Assembly (NCBI GenBank): GCA_947441325.1
Contig: CANETR010000201.1
Location: 1-5,196 of the forward strand
Length of the DNA stretch: 5,196 bases
From: Saprospiraceae bacterium
Lineage (GTDB): Bacteria > Bacteroidota > Bacteroidia > Chitinophagales > Saprospiraceae
Direction of reading: 5' to 3'
Shown here: positions 1-5,196 of the stretch, in pieces
Numbering within the stretch: position 1 is the first letter of the stretch
How the letters are laid out: every line of letters begins with the position of its first letter
Made by a program: the position numbers and the translations under genes
Notes under the pieces: generated by a model
Told to the model about the DNA's origin: nothing
Database searches by the model: none
Seen by the model: only the letters and a program-made list of their open reading frames with translations

Positions 1-1506
1 AAGTCCGGTTGATGCTTCAATTCTGATACTCTGTTTTTTGCCGGTAGTATTTTCTTTGGCAGAAACGCTGAGGATACCGTTTGCATCTATATCAAAAGTG
101 ACTTCGATCTGAGCCTCGCCCTTGCGCATAGATGGAATACCATCGAGCACAAAGCGACCGATTGTGCGGTTCTGAGTGGCCATTGGGCGTTCACCCTGCA
201 GGATATGAATTTCAACCGATGGTTGATTATCCTGAGCAGTAGAGAAAATCTGTGAAGCCTTTTTGGGAATAGTGGTGTTCGACTCGATGAGTTTGGTGAA
301 TACGCCACCCAAAGTTTCGATACCCAAAGATAGCGGTGTAACATCCAATAAGAGTACATCTTTAACCTCACCAGTAAGTACGCCACCTTGAATAGCTGCT
401 CCTACAGCAACTACCTCATCGGGGTTTACACTTCTGTTAGGTTTCTTTTTGAAGAAGTCTTCAACAGCTTGCTGGATTCTTGGAATACGGGTTGAGCCAC
501 CTACAAGAATTACCTCATCTATTTCATTGAATGAGAGACCAGCCTGTTCCATAGCTTTGCGGCAAGGTTCGAGCGTACGACGTACCAATTCATCTGTCAA
601 CTGTTCGAATTTGGCGCGTGTAAGTTCACGAACCAAGTGTTTTGCTCCACCAGAGGCACTGAATGCCAAATAAGGAAGGTTGATATCGGTTTTTGTACCG
701 CTCGATAATTCGATTTTTGCTTTTTCTGCAGATTCTTTTAAGCGCTGCAAAGCCTCTGAATTGCCGCTAAGGTCAATGCCATCCTGTTCCTTGAACTCCT
801 GAATCAACCAATCGATGATTGCACGGTCGAAATCGTCACCACCAAGATGTGTGTCACCATTGGTTGCTTTTACCTCAAATACACCACCGCCCAATTCCAG
901 AATAGAGATGTCAAAAGTTCCACCACCAAGGTCATATACTGCAATGGTTGAGTCGGTTCCTTTTTTATCCATGCCATATGCGAGTGCAGCGGCCGTTGGT
1001 TCGTTGATGATACGTCTTACAGTAAGACCGGCAATTTCTCCGGCTTCTTTAGTTGCCTGACGTTGAGAGTCATTGAAGTAAGCTGGAACAGTGATAACTG
1101 CTTCTGTAACTTCCTGACCCAGATAATCTTCGGCAATTTTCTTCATTTTTTGAAGAATCATAGCTGAAAGCTCCTGTGCTGTGTATTCTTTGTCGTCAAT
1201 TCTTACGCGAACGGTATCATTTGAGCCCTGAGTTACCTGATAAGGTACATTTTTGGCTTCTCCTGAACTTTCGCTGAAACGTCTACCCATGAAACGTTTG
1301 ATTGACATAATAGTGCGCAGCGGATTGGTAATTGCCTGACGTTTTGCAGAATCACCTACTTTGCGTTCACCATTATCCAAAAAGCCAATCACGGAGGGTG
1401 TTGTTCTTTTTCCTTCATCATTCGTGATGACAACCGGCTCGTTGCCTTCCATTACCGATACGCAAGAGTTGGTTGTTCCTAAGTCGATACCAATTATTTT
1501 TCCCAT
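1..1506 (-). CDS. dnaK: Chaperone protein DnaK (Hsp70), 3' end cut off by the window edge
   Basis: DnaK is the cytoplasmic ATP-driven Hsp70 chaperone that binds exposed hydrophobic peptides and works with DnaJ and GrpE. The frame is open for 502 codons from the ATG at 1506 to base 1. Visible landmarks are the phosphate-1 loop [11 protein letters not shown] (residues 5-15), the catalytic Lys70 in [18 protein letters not shown] (140-152), [13 protein letters not shown] (166-178, with Glu169), the phosphate-2 motif DLGGGTFD (192-199), [10 protein letters not shown] (333-342), and the interdomain linker VLLLD (384-388) leading into the beta substrate-binding domain. The segment after GRRF (residues 74-77) has the extra stretch typical of Gram-negative DnaK. 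Compared with a usual length near 630-640, roughly the last 130 residues, mainly the helical lid, are missing only because the window ends. The start is fixed by the conserved [12 protein letters not shown] opening. There is no Shine-Dalgarno sequence. No frameshift or missing key residue was seen over the 502 codons read. Confidence 0.98.
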   Translation of the reverse strand, partial: MGKIIGIDLGTTNSCVSVMEGNEPVVITNDEGKRTTPSVIGFLDNGERKVGDSAKRQAITNPLRTIMSIKRFMGRRFSESSGEAKNVPYQVTQGSNDTVRVRIDDKEYTAQELSAMILQKMKKIAEDYLGQEVTEAVITVPAYFNDSQRQATKEAGEIAGLTVRRIINEPTAAALAYGMDKKGTDSTIAVYDLGGGTFDISILELGGGVFEVKATNGDTHLGGDDFDRAIIDWLIQEFKEQDGIDLSGNSEALQRLKESAEKAKIELSSGTKTDINLPYLAFSASGGAKHLVRELTRAKFEQLTDELVRRTLEPCRKAMEQAGLSFNEIDEVILVGGSTRIPRIQQAVEDFFKKKPNRSVNPDEVVAVGAAIQGGVLTGEVKDVLLLDVTPLSLGIETLGGVFTKLIESNTTIPKKASQIFSTAQDNQPSVEIHILQGERPMATQNRTIGRFVLDGIPSMRKGEAQIEVTFDIDANGILSVSAKENTTGKKQSIRIEASTGL

Positions 1507-1519
1507 AACTTTAGTATTG

Positions 1520-1559
1520 TTTAATAAATGTGCTTATTAAATATAAATTGCTTATTAAA
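1520..1559. repeat. AT-rich palindrome plus third half-site in the dnaK leader and promoter
   Basis: TTTAATAA (1520-1527) and TTATTAAA (1534-1541) form a perfect 8-base inverted repeat around a 6-base spacer. The right arm is also part of an 11-base direct repeat, TGCTTATTAAA, at 1531-1541 and 1549-1559, so three half-sites sit within 40 bases, the nearest 14 bases before the dnaK start codon. The elements overlap the candidate -7 box and the inferred transcription start, which is where a repressor would bind. It is not the CIRCE operator of HrcA (TTAGCACTC, 9 bases, GAGTGCTAA). The repeat is seen directly; a regulatory role is inference, and the low complexity of the sequence calls for caution. 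Confidence 0.45.
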
Positions 1560-1565
1560 ATTCAA
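1538..1565 (-). promoter_or_regulatory. Candidate Bacteroidota-type promoter for dnaK
   Basis: Read on the minus strand, TTG (1563-1565) is followed by 17 bases and then TATATTTA (1538-1545). This matches the Bacteroidota -7 pattern TAnnTTTG except for the last base, and the spacing is at the short end of what is reported for the phylum. Transcription would begin near 1531, giving a leader of about 25 bases. The surrounding sequence is almost all A and T, so a match this loose can arise by chance. It is the best candidate in the 240-base gap but is clearly weaker than the two promoters at 2938-3027. Confidence 0.3.
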
Positions 1566-1621
1566 GACATAATTATCAATTGCTGTACCATCTAAATTTT
1601 TGTAACAGACTTTTACCAAAA

Positions 1622-1658
1622 TGTCATTTTGTGACCATAAATACTGACAATATGACAA
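1622..1658. promoter_or_regulatory. Cluster of TGTCA-like words upstream of dnaK
   Basis: On the plus strand, TGTCA (1622-1626), GTGAC (1631-1635), TGACAA (1645-1650) and TGACAA (1653-1658) fall within 37 bases. The last two are a direct repeat with an 8-base period, reading TTGTCA twice on the dnaK strand. The first two face each other. The cluster lies about 115-150 bases before the dnaK start and downstream of the terminator that ends the lipoprotein transcript, so it belongs to the dnaK control region. It could bind a regulator or contain an upstream promoter, but I know of no factor to assign. Confidence 0.25.
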
Positions 1659-1689
1659 GTTGTGCCATAATTTGCGACGTAAATGGCAG

Positions 1690-1721
1690 AAAAAAAGCAG
1701 CATCACTTTTGTGACACTGCT
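1690..1721 (-). terminator. Intrinsic terminator of the lipoprotein gene
   Basis: On the minus strand, AGCAGTGTCAC, loop AAAA, and GTGATGCTGCT form an 11-pair stem (1721-1696) followed by a run of seven T (1696-1690). The hairpin starts 25 bases after the lipoprotein stop codon. Two stem positions are G-U pairs in minus-strand RNA but become A-C mismatches in plus-strand RNA, and there is no T run on the plus side, so it works in one direction only. It should separate the lipoprotein transcript from dnaK. Confidence 0.9.
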
Positions 1722-1746
1722 TAAAGAATATGTTTTTTTGTTATTC

Positions 1747-2907
1747 CTAATTACAGGAAAGCGCCTTAAAGCCTAATTTTTGGGTATCATCGCTTTCGCT
1801 TAAATATTCAATAGATTCTGCGCCTATTTTGTAACCGGTTTTTATAAGATGAAATTTGTAACTGAAAATACCAATTCCGTCTTCAATGTTTGAATAAGGG
1901 TCGACAGGAAATAAGCCTCCAATCAAACTGGAGTTGGCATTTTGAGTGCTTATCAATTCAGCAAGTTCAGGGCCTCCGCAATCAATTCTCAGGTCGATGC
2001 GATGAGCACATCTTCTTATATTTGTGTTACTCACATCAGAAAGATTGTTTTTAAGGAAATTATAAAAATTTTCTCCTGAGACCTTAACGGTTTCAGCATC
2101 TCCATTTGTGCCAATATTATCAGGAACATAATTTCTTAAAACTTTCCAGCTTATACTCTTCTCAGACCATGTTGAACTATCCACAACGCCATTATTCTCC
2201 TGATATTCATAATATCTGAAAGTGGCTGTTAGGTCATAAATGGTTGCATTGGTTGGTTGATTCCAAGTATAATTAACATCTTGAAATTCAAAATCGTTGG
2301 TAATCGGATTTCTTCCACAGAAATTGATGGGTCTTGAGGATGAATTGTTTGGATTAGCGGGGTTTGTGATGTTAAAATATTCGTATGAATTTTCTGATGG
2401 ACGATAGTTGCCCATAAGAATGGCATCACAGTATTGCGTAAATGTTTTCCCCGTTCTGTTATTCTTAATAACCATTTTGTATGAGCGTCTTGTACTGCCA
2501 CCAATTGGCCTACCTCTCATTACATACACATAATTGGGATTACTGGCGAAAATGCCACTGTCTCTTACAAAGCCAAGTGTGTTGGCATCAATTCTTTCCA
2601 AGGTATCTAAAACTCTGTAAGGATTTGTTTCGGTACGTTCATAAACCACCACCTCTAGTTCATTGGGTCCGTAGTAGATTGAATCTGGATTTTGTGCTAT
2701 TTGAAAAGCATCAGTATCGGGATCAAGAAAAGCTTTTTCAATTCTGAAGTAATTATCGCCATTTTCAGGCAGTGGTGAGAAAACGGCATAAACTACCGGA
2801 ATTTCTTTCCATTCACCAATAACATCTACTTTGTTACTGCAAGAAATGATAGCACTAAGTGCCAAAGATGCAATTATTGTTTTCTTTATTGTGTTTATCA
2901 AATTCAT
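1747..2907 (-). CDS. Bacteroidota lipoprotein of unknown function
   Basis: This 386-residue protein has a clear lipoprotein signal: Lys8-Lys9, a hydrophobic stretch at residues 10-21, and the lipobox IISC ending at Cys23. It is therefore probably exported, lipidated at Cys23 and anchored in the envelope. The mature part looks beta-rich, without further membrane segments. Recognisable stretches are IPVVYAVFSPL (36-46), YFRIEKAFLDPD (53-64), DSIYYGPNELEVVVYE (75-90), RDSGIFA (115-121), and DPYSNIEDGIGIFSY (336-350) near the C-terminus. From memory, these resemble a widespread group of uncharacterised Bacteroidota lipoproteins, loosely like the DUF4249 type, but the assignment is unsure. Five cysteines follow the lipobox (160, 197, 300, 310, 385), so disulfides are possible. 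The start is supported by the signal peptide directly after it and a strong promoter about 25 bases upstream of the leader. The gene appears monocistronic. No enzyme motif was seen, and a transport, adhesion or structural role cannot be told apart. Confidence 0.9.
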   Translation of the reverse strand: MNLINTIKKTIIASLALSAIISCSNKVDVIGEWKEIPVVYAVFSPLPENGDNYFRIEKAFLDPDTDAFQIAQNPDSIYYGPNELEVVVYERTETNPYRVLDTLERIDANTLGFVRDSGIFASNPNYVYVMRGRPIGGSTRRSYKMVIKNNRTGKTFTQYCDAILMGNYRPSENSYEYFNITNPANPNNSSSRPINFCGRNPITNDFEFQDVNYTWNQPTNATIYDLTATFRYYEYQENNGVVDSSTWSEKSISWKVLRNYVPDNIGTNGDAETVKVSGENFYNFLKNNLSDVSNTNIRRCAHRIDLRIDCGGPELAELISTQNANSSLIGGLFPVDPYSNIEDGIGIFSYKFHLIKTGYKIGAESIEYLSESDDTQKLGFKALSCN

Positions 2908-2937
2908 GTGAATTGATTTTTTTTAATGTTAGAATGG

Positions 2938-2968
2938 CAAAACTAATATATTTTTAAACAAATTCAAA
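2938..2968 (-). promoter_or_regulatory. Bacteroidota-type promoter of the lipoprotein gene
   Basis: On the minus strand, TTTG (2968-2965), a 19-base spacer and TAGTTTTG (2945-2938) match the Bacteroidota housekeeping consensus (TTTG, about 19 bases, TAnnTTTG) at every defined position. The expected transcription start near 2931 leaves a short AT-rich leader of about 25 bases, including a run of eight A, before the ATG at 2907. Confidence 0.75.
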
Positions 2969-2996
2969 GAATGGAAACAACTATGAATTATAATAG

Positions 2997-3027
2997 TTTG
3001 TCAGTCTCTCATAAATTCTGATATTTG
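2997..3027 (+). promoter_or_regulatory. Bacteroidota-type promoter of panB-mltG
   Basis: TTTG (2997-3000), exactly 19 bases, then GATATTTG (3020-3027) fits TTTG-N19-TAnnTTTG with one mismatch, G for the first T of the -7 box. Transcription would start near 3034, giving a leader of about 80 bases. It is back to back with the lipoprotein promoter; the two -33 boxes are 28 bases apart. Confidence 0.6.
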
Positions 3028-3029
3028 CA

Positions 3030-3062
3030 TTGTTCTTTACGTAGAAAGACAAAATTTTTGTC
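3030..3062 (+). promoter_or_regulatory. Palindrome and possible second promoter in the panB leader
   Basis: GACAAAA (3048-3054), one T, and TTTTGTC (3056-3062) make a perfect 7-base inverted repeat, 52 bases before the panB start and about 15 bases after the inferred first transcription start. The same bases give a weaker promoter match: TTG (3030-3032), 20 bases, AATTTTTG (3053-3060), one mismatch from TAnnTTTG. It may be an operator, a downstream alternative promoter, or both. The symmetry is directly visible; the function is inference. Confidence 0.35.
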
Positions 3063-3114
3063 CGATAAGGGCAGCTCAAATCTTAATTAAAACGAAAATA
3101 ACTCTTTTAATATC

Positions 3115-3930
3115 ATGTCTGTACACCAACCCATAAAAAAAGTAACCACTCATGTGCTTCATGCCATGAAACAGCGCGGTGAAAAAATTTCAATGTTAAC
3201 TGCTTACGATTATTCAATGGCTAGAATTCTCGATGCAGCAGGTATAGATATTTTGTTGGTGGGCGATTCGGCTTCTAATGTAATGGCCGGTCATGAAACT
3301 ACGCTTCCCATTACACTCGATCAGATGATTTATCATGCGCAGTCGGTTGTTCGTGCGGTAGAACGTTCTTTTGTTGTGGTCGATTTGCCTTTCGGTTCTT
3401 ATCAGGGAAATTCCAAAATGGCATTGGAATCGACAATTCGTATTATGAAAGAAACAGGCGGTCATGCTGTGAAAATGGAAGGTGGCAAAGAAATTACCGA
3501 TTCTATTATCCGTGTTTTATCGGCTGGTGTGCCGGTGATGGGGCATTTGGGACTTACACCACAGTCAATTTACAAATTCGGCACTTACTCTGTTCGTGCA
3601 AAAGAAGAGGCCGAAGCGCAAAAACTGCTCGAAGATGCCAAACATCTCGAAAGTCTGGGTTGTTTTGCCTTGGTTTTGGAAAAAATTCCGGCTGATTTGG
3701 CCAAAAAAGTGAAAGAAAGTCTTTCAATCCCTGTAATAGGCATAGGCGCAGGTCCGCATGTAGATGGACAGGTACTTGTATCGCACGATATGCTTGGTAT
3801 CACCAAAGATTTTCATCCGCGTTTTCTGCGTCGCTACCTCAATCTTTACGATTTGATGAAAGAAGCCACAGAAAAATACATCGATGATGTAAAAACTGGT
3901 GATTTTCCCAATGAAAATGAGCAATACTAG
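3115..3930 (+). CDS. panB: 3-methyl-2-oxobutanoate hydroxymethyltransferase (PanB)
   Basis: PanB transfers a hydroxymethyl group from 5,10-methylenetetrahydrofolate to 2-oxoisovalerate, giving ketopantoate, the first committed step of pantothenate and hence CoA synthesis. It is a cytoplasmic, metal-dependent TIM-barrel enzyme. At 271 residues it is close to the E. coli protein (264). Visible motifs are TAYDYSMA (29-36), [20 protein letters not shown] (47-66, with metal ligand Asp51), VVDLPFGSY (88-96, Asp90), AVKMEGG (118-124, Lys120 and Glu122), GHLGLTPQS (143-151), LVLEKIP (186-192, with the catalytic Glu189) and [20 protein letters not shown] (206-225). All expected active-site residues are present. 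The ATG at 3115 gives a short leader of about 25 residues before the core, as is usual for the family; the next Met (18) would cut into that leader. There is no Shine-Dalgarno sequence. It is followed after 35 bases by mltG in the same direction with no terminator between, so the two are probably co-transcribed. Confidence 0.98.
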   Translation: MSVHQPIKKVTTHVLHAMKQRGEKISMLTAYDYSMARILDAAGIDILLVGDSASNVMAGHETTLPITLDQMIYHAQSVVRAVERSFVVVDLPFGSYQGNSKMALESTIRIMKETGGHAVKMEGGKEITDSIIRVLSAGVPVMGHLGLTPQSIYKFGTYSVRAKEEAEAQKLLEDAKHLESLGCFALVLEKIPADLAKKVKESLSIPVIGIGAGPHVDGQVLVSHDMLGITKDFHPRFLRRYLNLYDLMKEATEKYIDDVKTGDFPNENEQY

Positions 3931-3965
3931 ATTTTTTTGGCAATTCAAATCTTAAATCAATAGAT

Positions 3966-5087
3966 ATGTCGGAACAGCTTTCTGAAAATTCCGAGTTTGA
4001 AACAGAAAACCAAATAGAGCCAATTTCTGAAAAAAGAACCAAAAAGTCTTTATTAATAAAAATTGCTCTTATCGCCTTGGGTTTTATATCTCTGTTGGGA
4101 GTAATAATTGGATATTATTTCTACAGTTTAATCTATGGCAACCAACTGTCATCTAGAAATCAGGATCTTATAATTCAGATTAAATCGGGTTCAACTTTAG
4201 AACAGATTACAGACATTTTGTCTCAAAATGCGGTAATTAAAGATAAGGCCAAATTTCTAAGGGTATGTTCCATTATGAAATTTAAAGGAAAATCGGGTCA
4301 ATACCGAATTCCAGTTAAAATTATGAGCAATCATGGACTGATATCAATTTTGAGAGGCAGGCAGATTCCCGTAAAACTTACCTTTAATAATTTTAGGCTT
4401 TTGCCGCAGCTAGCCGCCCATGTAAGCCAGTATATCGAAGCTGATTCTCTTTCACTCCTTGCAGCAATGACTGCAAGCGATTTTCTCGATGCAAATGGCC
4501 TCAAACCTGAAACTGCCATGACCTTGTTCATTCCAAATAGTTATGAAATGTATTGGGATACAGATGCTGTTTCCTTTGTCAAAAAAATGCAGGCAGAATA
4601 CAAGAAATTTTGGAATGAAAAACGAATGGAAAAGGCAAAAAAACTCAATTTGAGTCCAACGGAAATATATACCTTGGCTTCGATTGTCGATGCAGAGACT
4701 ACTCATGTGCCCGAAAAGCCAAGAGTTGCCGGTGTTTATCTTAATAGATTGAAAACCAAAGGTTGGAAACTCGAGGCAGATCCTACAGTTGTATTCGCTG
4801 GAGGCGATTTTTCAGTGCGAAGAGTAACCAACGATTTGCTGAAAATAAATTCTCCGTATAACACCTATCAAAATGTAGGGCTTCCCCCGGGGCCAATTCG
4901 TATGGCTTCAGTTTCGGCTATCGATGCAGTTTTGGATGCAGAGGAGCATGATTATTGGTTCTTTTGTGCTAAAGTTCCAAAAGATGGAGAACCTGCACAA
5001 CACGCCTTCGCCCGTAATGGTGCCGAACATGCTGCCAATGCGAGAGTTTATAGACAGTGGTTGAATAGTAGGAAGATTTATAAGTAG
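3966..5087 (+). CDS. mltG: Endolytic murein transglycosylase MltG (YceG-like)
   Basis: MltG cleaves glycan strands near where they are being made and is thought to set strand length by releasing nascent peptidoglycan from the membrane. The 373-residue protein has an acidic, probably cytoplasmic tail (residues 1-22), a basic patch KRTKK (23-27), one membrane segment at about 29-57, and then an extracytoplasmic region. A LysM-like part covers about 67-135 (IKSGSTLEQI at 72-81). The catalytic domain follows, with IPNSYEMYW (189-197), LASIVDAETTHVPEKPRVAGVYLNRL (the core at 237-262), LEADPTVVFA (269-278), SPYNTY (296-301) and GLPPGPI (305-311). Glu244 aligns with the catalytic Glu218 of E. coli MltG; Asp242 stands where E. 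coli has Glu216. Length and motifs indicate an intact enzyme, slightly longer than the E. coli protein (about 340) because of the N-terminal tail. The ATG at 3966 lies 35 bases after panB, with an AT-rich leader and no Shine-Dalgarno. The stop codon is almost immediately followed by heptamer repeats. Confidence 0.96.
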   Translation: MSEQLSENSEFETENQIEPISEKRTKKSLLIKIALIALGFISLLGVIIGYYFYSLIYGNQLSSRNQDLIIQIKSGSTLEQITDILSQNAVIKDKAKFLRVCSIMKFKGKSGQYRIPVKIMSNHGLISILRGRQIPVKLTFNNFRLLPQLAAHVSQYIEADSLSLLAAMTASDFLDANGLKPETAMTLFIPNSYEMYWDTDAVSFVKKMQAEYKKFWNEKRMEKAKKLNLSPTEIYTLASIVDAETTHVPEKPRVAGVYLNRLKTKGWKLEADPTVVFAGGDFSVRRVTNDLLKINSPYNTYQNVGLPPGPIRMASVSAIDAVLDAEEHDYWFFCAKVPKDGEPAQHAFARNGAEHAANARVYRQWLNSRKIYK

Positions 5088-5089
5088 GA

Positions 5090-5141
5090 GTCGGAAGTTA
5101 GAAATTAGAAGTTGTATCAAGTATCAAGTATCAAGTATCAA
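5090..5141. repeat. Seven-base tandem repeats directly after mltG
   Basis: The mltG stop codon ends at 5087. From 5090 come three imperfect heptamers, GTCGGAA, GTTAGAA and ATTAGAA (5090-5110), then GTT, then four perfect copies of GTATCAA (5114-5141). The 7-base period is seen directly. No open frame, hairpin or terminator is obvious inside. From general familiarity, such heptamer runs occur between genes in many Bacteroidota genomes, but their role is unknown to me. Confidence 0.9.
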
Positions 5142-5183
5142 GACTTAATTCTGAAGACAGTCTAGTCTTTCTGACGAGAAGAA

Positions 5184-5196
5184 ATCAGAAATTAGA
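5184..5196. repeat. Start of a second heptamer block, cut by the window edge
   Basis: ATCAGAA (5184-5190) followed by ATTAGA (5191-5196) repeats the unit type seen at 5097-5110 and runs into the right edge, so the array probably continues outside. The 42 bases between the two blocks (5142-5183) are not periodic. They contain a weak hairpin, AAGAC (5154-5158) with GTCTT (5165-5169), that has no T run after it. Confidence 0.55.

Noticed and set aside
1650..1670. A sigma-54-like box (TGGCAC on the minus strand followed by TTG)
   Set aside because: The spacing does not fit: a GC dinucleotide should follow GG after ten bases, but CA is found.
1521..1706. A 61-codon minus-strand open frame between the lipoprotein gene and dnaK
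   Set aside because: Its start lies inside the terminator hairpin, its composition follows the AT-rich DNA, it overlaps the dnaK promoter region, and the translation shows no recognisable protein features.
2229..2747. Open frames on both strands inside the lipoprotein gene (2229-2504 minus, 2481-2747 plus)
   Set aside because: They are overlapped by the 386-codon gene, which has a signal peptide, promoter and terminator. Their translations show no family features.
3076..3086. The 11-mer TCAAATCTTAA occurs before panB (3076-3086) and before mltG (3945-3955)
   Set aside because: An 11-base match is expected by chance in an AT-rich window of this size, and the distances to the two start codons differ (39 and 21 bases).
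5067..5087. Possibility that the heptamer repeats have invaded the 3' end of mltG
   Set aside because: The last codons (LNSRKIYK) look like a normal MltG C-terminus and the 7-base period is not clear before 5090.
5153..5170. Possible terminator hairpin AAGAC-AGTCTA-GTCTT after mltG
   Set aside because: Only five firm pairs and no T run follows, so it does not qualify as an intrinsic terminator.

Overview
The window looks like ordinary chromosome from a member of the Bacteroidota. Three observations support this. The DnaK, PanB and MltG proteins read as Bacteroidota-type. None of the four start codons has a clear Shine-Dalgarno sequence, only AT-rich leaders. The divergent intergenic region carries two promoters that fit the phylum's unusual pattern, TTTG, 19 bases, then TAnnTTTG. 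A genus cannot be named from the sequence alone.

Layout from left to right. Bases 1-1506 (minus strand) hold the first 502 codons of dnaK, the Hsp70 chaperone; its C-terminal lid lies beyond the left edge. Bases 1507-1746 are non-coding: a dnaK control region with a weak promoter candidate, an AT-rich palindrome with a third half-site, a cluster of TGTCA words, and a strand-specific intrinsic terminator. Bases 1747-2907 (minus) encode a 386-residue lipoprotein of unknown function that ends at this terminator, so it and dnaK are probably separate transcription units on the same strand. Bases 2908-3114 are a divergent promoter region serving the lipoprotein to the left and panB to the right. 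Bases 3115-3930 (plus) are panB (ketopantoate hydroxymethyltransferase, pantothenate and CoA synthesis). After 35 bases with no terminator comes mltG at 3966-5087 (membrane-anchored endolytic murein transglycosylase), so the two probably form an operon. Bases 5088-5196 hold seven-base tandem repeats that begin almost at the mltG stop codon and run to the right edge.

The genes have no obvious shared pathway: protein folding, an unknown envelope lipoprotein, CoA-precursor synthesis and peptidoglycan strand termination. I found no mobile element, CRISPR array, RNA gene, toxin-antitoxin pair or defence gene, and no convincing novel system. The most interesting material is non-coding: the repeats at the right end and the unassigned operator-like structures before dnaK and panB.
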